Counted from the stretch's first letter, positions 24,575 through 33,261 are shown. The stretch is 38,203 bases of DNA from JAFHCF01 sp048497495 (GCA_048497495.1 JAFHCF010000093.1:1-38203), one strand, 5' to 3'. Made by a program: numbers and translations. The notes: generated by a model from the sequence alone, not told the origin.

Positions 24575-25564
24575 ATGACGGTACTGGTGACGGGCGGCTG
24601 CGGCTACATCGGCAGCCATCTGGTGTGGGCGCTCGCCGATCGCGGCGAGAAGGTCGTCGTCCTCGACAATCTCTCCACCGGCTTCGACTGGGCGATCCCC
24701 GAGGCGGCCGAACTGGTGCGCGGCGACATCGGCGATCCGCTCCTGCTCGACCGGGTGATGGGCCGAGGCGACATCGACGCGATCGTCCACTTCGCCGGCT
24801 CGATCATCGTGCCGGAGAGCGTCTCCGACCCGCTCGGCTACTATCTCAACAACACCGTGAAGTCGCGCGAGCTGATGGCCGCCGCGGTGCGCAACGGGGT
24901 GAAGAACTTCGTCTTTTCCTCGACCGCCGCCGTCTACGGCAATCCCGAGGTCATCCCCGTCCCCGAGGACGTGCGGCTCGAGCCGGTCTCGCCCTACGGC
25001 TCGTCGAAGCTGATGACCGAGATCATGCTGCGCGACGCCAGCCTCGCCCATGACTTCCGTTACGTCGCGCTGCGTTACTTCAACGTCGCCGGCGCCGACC
25101 CGAAAGGCCGCACCGGCCAGTCGACCAAGGGCGCCACCCATCTGATCAAGGTCGCCTGCGAGGCGCTGCTCGGCCGCCGCCCCTCGATCGAGGTCTTCGG
25201 CACCGACTACGCCACCCCCGACGGCACCGGCGTGCGCGACTACATCCACGTCTCCGACCTCGCCGAGGCTCATGTCCTCGCCCTCGGCCACCTGCGCGAG
25301 AAGAAGACCAGCCTCGTGGCCAACTGCGGCTACGGCAGGGGCTTCTCGGTGCTCGAGGTGCTGAAGGCGGTCGAGCGCGCCGGCGGCAGGCCGCTGCCCG
25401 TCACCTACGGCCCGCGCCGCGCGGGCGACGCCGAGAGCATCGTCGCCCGCGTCGACCGCATCCACGCCAACCTCGACTGGACCCCGGCCTGGGCCGACCT
25501 CGACACGATCGTCGGCCATGCGCTGGCCTGGGAAGAAAATCTGATTCGGCGCAATCGCATCTGA
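24575..25564 (+). CDS. galE: UDP-glucose 4-epimerase (GalE)
   Basis: It interconverts UDP-glucose and UDP-galactose for exopolysaccharide and LPS sugars, using tightly bound NAD+. The 329-residue protein has the extended SDR features: the NAD-binding TGGCGYIGSH (6-15), VVLDNLSTG, HFAGSIIVPESV, the catalytic SSTAAVYG (115-122) with Tyr141-x-x-x-Lys145 (YGSSK), RYFNVAGADP and the late DGTGVRDYIHVSDLA. Length is normal. The ribosome binding site is weak (GAGAG). It converges on glsA with palindromic repeat copy 2 in between. No other sugar gene is nearby. Confidence 0.94.
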   Translation: MTVLVTGGCGYIGSHLVWALADRGEKVVVLDNLSTGFDWAIPEAAELVRGDIGDPLLLDRVMGRGDIDAIVHFAGSIIVPESVSDPLGYYLNNTVKSRELMAAAVRNGVKNFVFSSTAAVYGNPEVIPVPEDVRLEPVSPYGSSKLMTEIMLRDASLAHDFRYVALRYFNVAGADPKGRTGQSTKGATHLIKVACEALLGRRPSIEVFGTDYATPDGTGVRDYIHVSDLAEAHVLALGHLREKKTSLVANCGYGRGFSVLEVLKAVERAGGRPLPVTYGPRRAGDAESIVARVDRIHANLDWTPAWADLDTIVGHALAWEENLIRRNRI

Positions 25565-25595
25565 GGCGGTGGTGGCGCCGGGGGGAGGTGCCGGT

Positions 25596-25723
25596 GCGCG
25601 ATGGTTCGAACGAGCCCTTAGGGCTCTCCTCACCATGAGGCGTTTGGGGATTTTCGAAGTAAATACAAGCGCCTCATGGTGAGGAGCGCTCGGGCCGCGA
25701 GCGCGTCGCTCGAACCATCGCGC
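25596..25723 (-). repeat. Palindromic repeat element, copy 2 (128 bp, inverted relative to copy 1)
   Basis: The outer arms GCGCGATGGTTCGA and TCGAACCATCGCGC and the inner arms CTCCTCACCATGAGGCG (25626-25642) and CGCCTCATGGTGAGGAG (25670-25686) mirror those of copy 1. The AT-rich centre, read on the minus strand, is GCTTGTATTTACTTCGAAAA. It matches the plus-strand centre of copy 1 (21353-21473), so the two copies point in opposite directions. It sits between the 3' ends of galE and glsA, a site where insertion would harm neither gene. Confidence 0.85.
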
Positions 25724-25771
25724 AAGAACGTCGAACCACCCGACGCCACGGCTCACCGCCTCCACCGGCCC

Positions 25772-26698
25772 TCACGGCCCGAATACCGACCATTCCATCG
25801 CCCGGGCGAGCTTCTCCATGGCGATCGAGCCGAGGGCGGAGTTGCCGACGGCGTTGAGCCCCGGCGACCATACCGCGATCGACGCCTTGCCCGGCACCAC
25901 GCCGAGAATGCCGCCGCCGACCCCGCTCTTGCCGGGAATGCCGACGCGGAAGGCGAAGTCGCCCGATCCGTCGTAGTGGCCGCAGGTCAGCATCAGGGCG
26001 TTGATGCGCCGGGCGCGGACGCCGGAGATCACCCGCCCGCCGGCCGGGTGCGCCCCGTCGAGGGCGAGGAACCGCCCGGCGAGCGCCAGTTGCCGGCAGG
26101 AGAGCGCCAGGGCGCATTGGTGGAAATAGACCCCGAGGGTCATCTCCGGCGGGCTCTCGATGTTGCCGAAGGCGCGCATGTAGTTGGCGAGCGCGATGTT
26201 GCGGAAGCCGGTCTGCTGTTCGGAACGCGCCACCGCCCCGTCGATGACGATGGTGTCGTCGTCGGCGAGATAACGGACGAATCGCAGGATGTCGCCGATC
26301 GCCTCGCGCGGCGCGTGGCCGGCGAGCAGCACGTCGGTGATGACCAGCGCCCCGGCGTTGATGAAGGGATTGCGCGGGATCCCGGCTTCGCGCTCGAGCT
26401 GGACGATCGAGTTGAAGGGATTGCCCGAGGGCTCGCGCCCGACCCGGCGCCACAGCGCGTCGCCGATCTTGCCGAGCGCCAGCGTCAGGGTGAAGACCTT
26501 GGAGATCGACTGGATCGAGAACGGCGCCTCGGCGTCCCCCGCCACATGGACCACGCCGTCGGCGGTCGCCACCGCGATGCCGAACCGCGCCGGATCGACC
26601 TTGGCGAGTTCGGGAATGTAGGAGGCGACCTCGCCACGCAGGGGCGCGGCGGCCATCTCGAGGGCGATCGTCTCGATCACGTCGGCGATGTCGGGCAT
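25772..26698 (-). CDS. glsA: Glutaminase A (GlsA)
   Basis: It hydrolyses glutamine to glutamate and ammonia. The 308-residue protein, the family's standard length, is a serine-dependent beta-lactamase-like enzyme. Its nucleophile motif is Ser64-x-x-Lys67 in FSIQSISKVF. It also has NPFNSIVQLE, PRNPFINAGAL, SEQQTGFRN and the C-terminal GIPGKSGVGGGILGVVPG and SPGLNAVGNS blocks. The start at 26698 has GAGG upstream. It begins 14 bases after mtnA, so the two are very likely co-transcribed. Such glutaminases are linked to acid resistance in enterobacteria, but that role is not shown here. Confidence 0.95.
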   Translation of the reverse strand: MPDIADVIETIALEMAAAPLRGEVASYIPELAKVDPARFGIAVATADGVVHVAGDAEAPFSIQSISKVFTLTLALGKIGDALWRRVGREPSGNPFNSIVQLEREAGIPRNPFINAGALVITDVLLAGHAPREAIGDILRFVRYLADDDTIVIDGAVARSEQQTGFRNIALANYMRAFGNIESPPEMTLGVYFHQCALALSCRQLALAGRFLALDGAHPAGGRVISGVRARRINALMLTCGHYDGSGDFAFRVGIPGKSGVGGGILGVVPGKASIAVWSPGLNAVGNSALGSIAMEKLARAMEWSVFGP

Positions 26699-26712
26699 CG
26701 GGGCCTCGTCGA

Positions 26713-27816
26713 TCAGGCGCGCCGCGCCGCGTCCGCCGCCTCGGGGAAGGCGGCGGCGAGCGCGCCGCGCTCCGCCGCGATCACGCCGCGCTCGGTGATC
26801 AGCCCGGTGACGAGGCGCGCCGGCGTCACGTCGAAGGCGTAGTTGGCGACCGGCGTCCCCTCCGGCACGATTCGCACGGTCTCCAATCGGCCGTCCGCCG
26901 TCAGGCCCGTCATGTGGCTGACCTCCTCGGCCCCGCGCTCCTCGATCGGGATCTCGGCGACCCCGTCGACGACGGTGAAGTCGATGGTCGGCGACGGCAG
27001 CGCCACGTAGAAGGGCACGCCGTTGTCGTGCGCCGCCAGCGCCTTCAGATAGGTGCCGATCTTGTTGCAGACGTCGCCCCGCGCCGTGGTGCGGTCGGTG
27101 CCGACGATCACCGCGTCGACGAGCCCGTGCTGCATCAGGTGGCCGCCGGTGTTGTCGGGGATGACGGTGTGCGGCACGCCGCGCTCGGCCAGCTCCCAAG
27201 CGGTGAGGGAAGCGCCCTGATTGCGCGGCCGTGTCTCGTCGACGAAGACGTGGATCGGCAGGCCCGCTTCGTGGGCCATGTAGATCGGCGCCGTCGCCGT
27301 GCCCCAGTCGACGGTGGCGAGCCGCCCGGCATTGCAATGGGTCAGCACGTTGAGCCGCGCCCCCGCCGGCTTCGCCGCGAGGATCTCACGCAGGATCGCC
27401 AGCCCGTGCCGGCCGATCGCCGCGCAGATCTCCACGTCCTCCTCGGCGATCGCGTCCGCCCGCGCGAAGGCCGCCGCGACCCGCGTCGCCGGCGCCAGCG
27501 GGGCGAGAAAGTCACGCATCGAATCGAGCGCCCATTTCAGATTGATCGCCGTCGGGCGGGTCCGAATCAGACGGGCATGGGCGGCCTCGAGCCCGGCGTC
27601 GGTGGCGTCATCAGTGATGCCGAGCGCCATGCCGTAGGCCGCCGTCGCCCCGATCAGCGGCGCGCCGCGCACCCGCATCGCCTCGATCGCCTCCGCCGCC
27701 GCCTCGAGCCCGTCGAGCCGACGCGTCTCGAGGACATGTGGCAGACGGGTCTGGTCGATGATCTCGACCGCGCCGTCGTGTCCCCGCCGTATCGGCCGCA
27801 CCCGTTCGCTTTCCAT
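26713..27816 (-). CDS. mtnA: Methylthioribose-1-phosphate isomerase (MtnA)
   Basis: It converts 5-methylthioribose 1-phosphate to methylthioribulose 1-phosphate in methionine salvage. The 367-residue protein shows RGAPLIG (50-56), the catalytic Cys161 in THCNAG, DETRPRNQG (193-201), Asp241 in VGTDR and NKIGTYLKALAA. These are the family's active-site blocks. The ATG at 27816 follows a strong GGAGGCGGGA; an upstream ATG at 27846 is weaker. It is the first gene of a pair with glsA. No other mtn gene is in the window, so the rest of the salvage route must lie elsewhere. Confidence 0.94.
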   Translation of the reverse strand: MESERVRPIRRGHDGAVEIIDQTRLPHVLETRRLDGLEAAAEAIEAMRVRGAPLIGATAAYGMALGITDDATDAGLEAAHARLIRTRPTAINLKWALDSMRDFLAPLAPATRVAAAFARADAIAEEDVEICAAIGRHGLAILREILAAKPAGARLNVLTHCNAGRLATVDWGTATAPIYMAHEAGLPIHVFVDETRPRNQGASLTAWELAERGVPHTVIPDNTGGHLMQHGLVDAVIVGTDRTTARGDVCNKIGTYLKALAAHDNGVPFYVALPSPTIDFTVVDGVAEIPIEERGAEEVSHMTGLTADGRLETVRIVPEGTPVANYAFDVTPARLVTGLITERGVIAAERGALAAAFPEAADAARRA

Positions 27817-28321
27817 TCCCGCCTCCGCGCCTTCGGACGTCCGATACATCTCACGAGGGAAACTCCGGGGATTCCCTCCACTTCGACGGGCATCGACCCT
27901 CGGATCGAATCTCGAGCCGTACCGGCCCAGCGCACGACCCTGCGTCACCGTCGGCGGTGACCTTACCATGACCGCCCGTCCGCTTGTCGAGCACCCGCCG
28001 CGAGCCCTCCGAGGGGTGAAAACGGGCTTGCCGCGGTGCCGCGAACACGGGCGAAAACCCGCTCATTTCCTAGGCATTTGGCTCGAACTCGACCAATTCG
28101 ATTGTGCGCCGCCAAAAAACTGTGTCGGCGGCGCAACAGGGGGCTTTCAATGCATGGTCTCGAGGCCCGCCGGACCTTCGTGGTACTTTCATCCGAGGAC
28201 GATCCGCCTATCCTCGGTGACGATCGACGGCAACGTGTCGCTCGCTCGATGGTCGGTCGAGTGGATGATGGGGTCGGGGCAAGGCCCGTCGTCGGCTTAT
28301 GACACTCAGGGGGTTTCCCAT
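27817..28321. other. Intergenic region upstream of porin 1
   Basis: These 505 bases separate mtnA from the first porin and must hold both promoters. Two hairpins lie in the likely porin leader: TGCGCCGCC/GGCGGCGCA (28105-28135, 13-base loop) and CCGAGGA/TCCTCGG (28193-28217). I see no coding region and no convincing promoter hexamers. Confidence 0.5.
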
Positions 28322-29506
28322 ATGAACTTCAAATTCGCCATCGTGGCCGCTGCCGTTCTCGGCGCCGCCTCTTCCGCTCAGGCCGCCGACCTCGCCAAGA
28401 AGGCGCCGGCCGCCGCGAATTACGTCAAGGTGTGCGACGCCTACGGCGCCGGCTTCTTCTATATCCCGGGTTCGGAGACCTGCCTGCAGATCGGCGGCTA
28501 CGTCTATGCCCAGTATGGCGTCTACAAGAACAGCGCCTCCTACGGCTTCGGCTACGGCATCCGCCGTGATGAGAACCTGATTTCGACCGGCGCCCGCGTC
28601 AACCTGCACTTCGATGCCCGCACCAACACCGAGATGGGCCTCTTGCGCTCCTACATCGAGCTCCAGCAGACGATCGGCTCGCAGCCCTTCGCCAACGGCG
28701 TCACCGGCACCAGCGCGATCAGCATGGAGAAGGCGTTCATCCAGTTCGCCGGCCTGACCGCCGGTCGCGCCACCTCGTTCTTCGACTTCTACACCGGCGA
28801 CCACCTGTCCTCGATCTTCGAGACGGCGCATTCCGACACGATCATCAATCTGTTGGGCTACACCTTCTCCTTCGGCAACGGCATCTCCGCCTCGGTGTCG
28901 ATCGAGGATCCCTCGACCGGCAACGGCGGTGGCCGTCGTTGGGGTGGCCCCTACGCGGGTGTGAAGTCGCCCGACGTGGTCGGCAACATCAATATCGCCC
29001 AGGCCTGGGGCTCGGCCCAGGTGATGGCCGCCTATCATCAGGATTACGGCACCGTCGACTCGACCAACGGCTATGCCGTCGGTGGCGGCGTGAAGATCAA
29101 CCTGCCGATGCTCGGCGAGTCCGACACCCTTGCGGTGCAGGCCGCCTATTCCAAGGGCGCCATCAGCTACGTCTCGCCGGATTGGTATACCGGCGTCGAC
29201 TTCGATACCGCCAACGGCAAGGGCCAGACCACCGCTTGGGCGGTCGCCGCCGGCCTGACCCACGGCTGGACCAAGACCGTGACGTCCTCGCTCACCGCCT
29301 CCTACGCCAAGTACGACGCGGCGGCCGGCGCGATCCTCTCCGCGGACTACAAGCAGTACGACATCGGCGGCAACGTCGCCTGGACCCCGGTCACCGGCCT
29401 GAGCTTCACCGGCGAGATCGAGTACAAGAAGGTCGACTTCGCTTCGGCTCGCATCGCCGATCGCGATGCCATCGTCGGCTTCCTCCGCATCAGGCGCGAT
29501 TTCTGA
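28322..29506 (+). CDS. Outer-membrane porin (Porin_2, Omp2b-like), copy 1
   Basis: A trimeric beta-barrel porin that lets small solutes cross the outer membrane. The 394-residue precursor has a signal peptide (about 1-21, ending SAQA, before ADLAKK) and the Hyphomicrobiales porin hallmark CDAYGAGFFYIPGSETC (Cys38 and Cys54). Repeated amphipathic strands follow (DARTNTEMGLLRSYIEL, FIQFAGLTAGRATSFFDF, WAVAAGLTHG), and the C terminus is Phe (IRRDF). Its ribosome binding site is AGGGGG. A strong terminator follows, so it is a single-gene unit. It resembles copy 2 closely at both ends and less in the middle. Confidence 0.94.
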   Translation: MNFKFAIVAAAVLGAASSAQAADLAKKAPAAANYVKVCDAYGAGFFYIPGSETCLQIGGYVYAQYGVYKNSASYGFGYGIRRDENLISTGARVNLHFDARTNTEMGLLRSYIELQQTIGSQPFANGVTGTSAISMEKAFIQFAGLTAGRATSFFDFYTGDHLSSIFETAHSDTIINLLGYTFSFGNGISASVSIEDPSTGNGGGRRWGGPYAGVKSPDVVGNINIAQAWGSAQVMAAYHQDYGTVDSTNGYAVGGGVKINLPMLGESDTLAVQAAYSKGAISYVSPDWYTGVDFDTANGKGQTTAWAVAAGLTHGWTKTVTSSLTASYAKYDAAAGAILSADYKQYDIGGNVAWTPVTGLSFTGEIEYKKVDFASARIADRDAIVGFLRIRRDF

Positions 29507-29533
29507 TCTCCGCGATCTCGATCGTGAGCTTTG

Positions 29534-29570
29534 AAGAGGCCCGGCGGCGACGCCGGGCCTCTTTCTTTGT
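29534..29570 (+). terminator. Terminator of porin 1
   Basis: A perfect 13-base stem, AAGAGGCCCGGCG-GCGA-CGCCGGGCCTCTT, is followed by TCTTTGT. It lies 27 bases after the porin stop codon and has the classic intrinsic-terminator form. Confidence 0.88.
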
Positions 29571-30119
29571 CGCGCCTCGCGCCCGGCCCATTCGGAATCG
29601 GGGGAAGGCTCGGGCGCGCGGTGTCGGCCTCGAACCCGAGAATTGGAGAATCCGGAGCGCCGCGTGAACCGTCGCGCAGCGCCGCTGCTCGATCGCGGTC
29701 GACCAGCGGGAAGGCAGCGCCTGCCGAGCCGTTGGGCGGACGGTTCGCCGCCGAAGGTCGCGGGATTCGGCCGGAACACCTGCGGAGGGGCGTCGAAGGG
29801 GCGATTCGACGATTCGTCCGCGCCCTTCCCTCGATGCGCCGGCGGAGCGGAATCGCGAAATATCCCCGGCATTTACCGGTTGTTTACCTTCTCGGCAGGG
29901 TTTTTGGCCCGGGCACCCCTCGATCATGTGTCCTTTCCGCAACAAGGGGTTCGGAACCCGCCGCCCGGCCGCCCGCCAAGTCGAATTGCACTTCAAACCG
30001 GCGGCAGGGTCTGTATTCTCACCCTCGACCGGTGACGGAGCCGGGTCTTGTAGGATCGTCCGTCGTCACGGGGCCGGGTCAGGGCCTCATCCGGTTTCTG
30101 TTGAAGACAGGGGGAACTA
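29571..30119 (+). other. Intergenic region and leader of porin 2
   Basis: This 549-base stretch between the two porins has no supported gene. It contains an AT-rich patch (TTTACCGGTTGTTTACC, about 29873-29889), an inverted repeat GGGTTC-G-GAACCC near 29947, and TTGCAC (29986-29991) with TATTCT (30014-30019), spaced too far (22) for a standard promoter. The porin 2 promoter should lie here. Confidence 0.45.
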
Positions 30120-31382
30120 ATGAACTTCAAGATCGCTCTCGCGGCCGCCGCTGTGGTCGGCCTCGCCGGCACCGCTCAGGCTGCCGATCTCGCCAAGAAG
30201 GCTCCGGCCGCCGCCGATTACGTCCGCGTCTGCGACGCTTACGGCGCCGGCTTCTTCTACATCCCGGGTACCGAGACCTGCCTCAAGATCGGCGGCTACG
30301 TCCGCGCCGAGGTGCGTACCGGCTCCCACACCAAGAGCTCCGTCCCCGGTCTCGGTGGCCTCGGCCCCGTCAGTGGCATGGGTTCCGATCGCGGCGAGAA
30401 CGCGGTGTTCACCCGCGCTCGTGCCAACATCAACTTCGATGCTCGCACCAACACCGAGATGGGTCTGCTGCGCTCGTACATCGAGATGTGGGTCACCAAC
30501 AACTCCGGCACCGCCGGCACCAACGGCGTCAACCTCCGCCAGGCCTTCGTGCAGTTCGCCGGCCTGACCGCTGGTCGCGCCACGTCGAACTTCGACTTCA
30601 TCGAAGGCGGCTACAACATCGGCAACATCGAGCCCGACTCTGCCGATCATCGCGTCAACCAGTTGGCCTACACCTTCGCCTTCGGCAATGGCATCTCCGC
30701 CACGCTCGCCGTCGAAGATCAGTCGACCGCCGACTACGGCATCGCGACCTACGCTGCCTCGAGCGGCCCCTACGCCGGTCTGAAGTGGCCGGATCTGGTT
30801 GCCAACGTGGCGATCGCTCAGGCTTGGGGTAAGGCCCAGATCATGGCTGCTCTGCACGAGAACTACTCGAGCATTGCCGCCGGTGGCATCAACTCCAACA
30901 AGTTCGGCTTCGCCCTCGGTGCTGGCGTCGAAGTCAACCTGCCGATGCTCGGCGCTGGCGACAAGGTGTTCTTGCAGGGCTTCTACACCAAGGGCGCCAC
31001 GGGTTATGCCATCATCAACAACCCGAACCCGGACCTGAACGCTGCTGGTGTGACCTACACCAACATCACCCAGGATTTCGGCATCGTTGCCGGCTCCATC
31101 AAGCAGTCGACCGCTTGGGTGATCAACGGTGGTCTGAACCACAACTTCACCAAGCAGGTTGAAGCCAACCTCGGCGCGTCCTTCGCCAAGTATGACGATT
31201 GGGCCAACGTCAACACCTTTGATTACAAGCAGTACATCATCGGTGGCGACCTGCGTTGGAAGCCGGTGTCGGGTCTGACCCTCGCCGTCGCTCTCGACTA
31301 TCGTCATGTCGACTACGCCAATGCCGCCTTCAAGGATGGCAATCAGTGGCTCGGCACTCTGCGCGTCCAGCGCTCCTTCTGA
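30120..31382 (+). CDS. Outer-membrane porin (Porin_2, Omp2b-like), copy 2
   Basis: The 420-residue paralogue of the preceding porin has the same signal peptide form (about 1-21) and CDAYGAGFFYIPGTETC hallmark. It also has DARTNTEMGLLRSYIEMW, FVQFAGLTAGRATSNFDF, and a C-terminal LRVQRSF ending in Phe. It is longer because of extra loop residues in the first third (GSHTKSSVPGLGGLGPVSGM) and near residue 310. Compared with copy 1 it uses many more GCT, GGT and GTT codons, which suggests very high expression. Its ribosome binding site is AGGGGG. Its own promoter region and terminator make it a separate unit. It is probably the main porin (inference). Confidence 0.95.
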   Translation: MNFKIALAAAAVVGLAGTAQAADLAKKAPAAADYVRVCDAYGAGFFYIPGTETCLKIGGYVRAEVRTGSHTKSSVPGLGGLGPVSGMGSDRGENAVFTRARANINFDARTNTEMGLLRSYIEMWVTNNSGTAGTNGVNLRQAFVQFAGLTAGRATSNFDFIEGGYNIGNIEPDSADHRVNQLAYTFAFGNGISATLAVEDQSTADYGIATYAASSGPYAGLKWPDLVANVAIAQAWGKAQIMAALHENYSSIAAGGINSNKFGFALGAGVEVNLPMLGAGDKVFLQGFYTKGATGYAIINNPNPDLNAAGVTYTNITQDFGIVAGSIKQSTAWVINGGLNHNFTKQVEANLGASFAKYDDWANVNTFDYKQYIIGGDLRWKPVSGLTLAVALDYRHVDYANAAFKDGNQWLGTLRVQRSF

Positions 31383-31746
31383 TCTCTTCCGAGATCGAAG
31401 CGAAATCAGGAACCCGGCGGGCAACCGCCGGGTTCCTTCTTTTTTGCGGCGTCCCCTTGTCCCTTTTCGCGGTGTCCCATCGTCGAATTGCGAAGCGCCC
31501 GGAGCGCCGAGCCTGCCGCGACGCCGTCTCCTCACCCGGTGATCGCCGAGGGGAGGGGTCGGTCGCGCGGGCGCCTCGTCTCGGTGCATGAAGCGCGTCG
31601 ATATATCGTCGGTTTCGACGAGGAGCGACGGTTCGCCGGTTGCCGTCCGTGCCACCTTTGTTAAGCTCCCCCTGGGTGACGTCCATCGGTCCGCCGCGCC
31701 GTGGTGTGGCCGTCACGACGGCACCGGGCCAAACGTGGAGGTTGCG
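31383..31746 (+). other. Intergenic region upstream of the BON/OmpA gene
   Basis: After the porin 2 terminator these bases hold no supported gene. The frame of the downstream BON/OmpA gene stays open to an ATG at 31588, but the added residues look like chance coding. No clear promoter was found; TTTGTTAAG near 31657 is the only AT-rich block. Confidence 0.45.
31409..31445 (+). terminator. Terminator of porin 2
   Basis: A perfect 12-base stem, GGAACCCGGCGG-GCAA-CCGCCGGGTTCC, is followed by TTCTTTTTT. It lies 26 bases after the stop codon and is the strongest intrinsic terminator in the window. Confidence 0.92.
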
Positions 31747-33135
31747 ATGGCGCGTTGGATCGACTGGCTGCTCCCGACCGGAGGCGCCGCCGCGGCTCTG
31801 ACCGCCGTAGCTTGGTTTCTGAGTTTCGGACCGATCGCCGAGGACGTGTCGGGTCGGGCGCTCGAACGGCTGAAGGCGGACGGTCAGCCCTGGGCCCAGA
31901 TCGCCATCGACGGCCGCGACGTCACCCTGAGCGGCGTGGCCCCCGATACGGCGGCGCTGCAACTGGCCGTCGAATCGGCGGATCGCGTCTTCGGTGTGCG
32001 CGTCGTCGAGGCGCGCGCCACCGTGGTGCCGCTCGCCGATCCCTATCTGTTCGACGCCGCGCGCGACGGCGATCGCGTCACCCTCACCGGGTCGGTTCCC
32101 TCGGAGGAGGCCCGGGCCGCGCTCCTCGCCTGGGCGAGGAAGGCCATGCCGGGCGCGACCGTCGAGGATCGGCTGACACTCGCACGAGGCGCACCGGCGA
32201 ATTACCCGGCGGTCGCCGCCTTCGCCGTCGGCCAAGTCGCCGACTTGAAGAAGGGTTCCGCCGGTTTCGGCCCGGGCGGCTACACGATCGCCGGCGATCC
32301 CAAGGACTGGCCGACCTACGGGCGGCTCGAGGAGGCGCTGAAATCGGCGATGCCGGCGGGTGTGAAGCTCGCGGCGGACAAATTGGTGCCCCCGGTGCCG
32401 TCGCCCTATCGCTTCGGTCTCTCGACCGGCGCCGGCAAGGCGACCATCGACGGCTATCTACCGGACGCGGGTATCAAGGCGAGGCTGCTCGAGGCTCTGC
32501 GCGCGCGGTTCGCCGGTGGTGTCGTCGACCACGTCGAGGTCATCCCCGGAGCGCCCGGTGGTTTCGGCGAGGCGGTCCTGAAGATCCTGCCCGGCCTCGC
32601 CCGTCTCCAGGACGGCGGTTTCGAACTCTCCGGCTCCACCGTGTCGGTCAAGGGCGGGGTTCTCACCGAGGCGATCGGCCGACAGGTGCTCGATCGGCTG
32701 AAGGCGCTGCTCCCCACGGGGTTCACCCTCGCCGCCGCCGGCCCATCGGTGCTGCCGCCGCCTCAGGTCGATTCGGTGACCTGTCAGGCGCTGCTCGGCA
32801 AGATGCAGACCGGCGAGAAGATCCTCTTCGAGACCGGCAAGGCCCTACTCGACGAACGCTCGATCGGGGTGCTCGACAAGTTGGTCGGCGGCTCGCTCGC
32901 CTGTCTCGGCGCCCGGATCACGGTCGAGGGCCACACCGACACCGATGGCGACGCGACCGCCAATCAGGCCCTGTCGGAAGCCCGCGCCGCCGCGGTCGTC
33001 GAGTATCTCACCGCCGCCGGGATCGCGCCCGAACGTCTGACGGCGATCGGCTACGGGGCGACCCGGCCGCTCGCGACCAACGACACCGCCGAAGGCAAAC
33101 AGATGAATCGCCGTATCGACTTCCGGGTCGAGTGA
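31747..33135 (+). CDS. BON-domain and OmpA-like envelope protein
   Basis: The 462-residue product starts with a membrane anchor or uncleaved signal (about 8-27, LLPTGGAAAALTAVAWFLSF). Next come BON-like repeats (about 35-95 and 105-150, with VTLSGVAPDTAALQLAVES and VTLTGSVPSEEARAALL), a further repeated region (180-335) and a C-terminal OmpA-like peptidoglycan-binding domain (about 355-462). That domain contains FETGKALLDE, EGHTDTDGD, GYGATRP and MNRRIDF. Cys346 and Cys386 are 40 apart and could form a disulfide. The ATG at 31747 has GGAGGTTGCG. Its role is inferred as a peptidoglycan-anchored envelope protein. It heads a three-gene run with a 31-residue peptide and a helix-hairpin-helix protein, resembling in layout the mycobacterial arfABC operon. 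Confidence 0.9.
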   Translation: MARWIDWLLPTGGAAAALTAVAWFLSFGPIAEDVSGRALERLKADGQPWAQIAIDGRDVTLSGVAPDTAALQLAVESADRVFGVRVVEARATVVPLADPYLFDAARDGDRVTLTGSVPSEEARAALLAWARKAMPGATVEDRLTLARGAPANYPAVAAFAVGQVADLKKGSAGFGPGGYTIAGDPKDWPTYGRLEEALKSAMPAGVKLAADKLVPPVPSPYRFGLSTGAGKATIDGYLPDAGIKARLLEALRARFAGGVVDHVEVIPGAPGGFGEAVLKILPGLARLQDGGFELSGSTVSVKGGVLTEAIGRQVLDRLKALLPTGFTLAAAGPSVLPPPQVDSVTCQALLGKMQTGEKILFETGKALLDERSIGVLDKLVGGSLACLGARITVEGHTDTDGDATANQALSEARAAAVVEYLTAAGIAPERLTAIGYGATRPLATNDTAEGKQMNRRIDFRVE

Positions 33136-33150
33136 GCGGGGGAGGCCGTC

Positions 33151-33246
33151 ATGATCTATCTGACAACCCAGTTGTGGCCCTTCATGGTCGTCGCCTTCGC
33201 CTTCGGATGCTTCATCGGTTGGCGTCGCGCCACCGCCGGTCATTGA
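33151..33246 (+). CDS. 31-residue single-pass membrane peptide
   Basis: This very short gene encodes 31 residues: a polar start (MIYLTTQ), one membrane helix (about 8-24, LWPFMVVAFAFGCFIGW) and a basic tail (RRATAGH). It lies 15 bases after the BON/OmpA gene and 15 bases before the next gene, with a strong ribosome binding site (GGGGGAGG) six bases from its ATG. Spacing, ribosome binding site and a clean membrane helix make it a real gene despite its size. I recognise no family. By position it may be a partner or assembly factor for its neighbours. Confidence 0.75.
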   Translation: MIYLTTQLWPFMVVAFAFGCFIGWRRATAGH

Positions 33247-33261
33247 GGGAAGGGCACGTCC

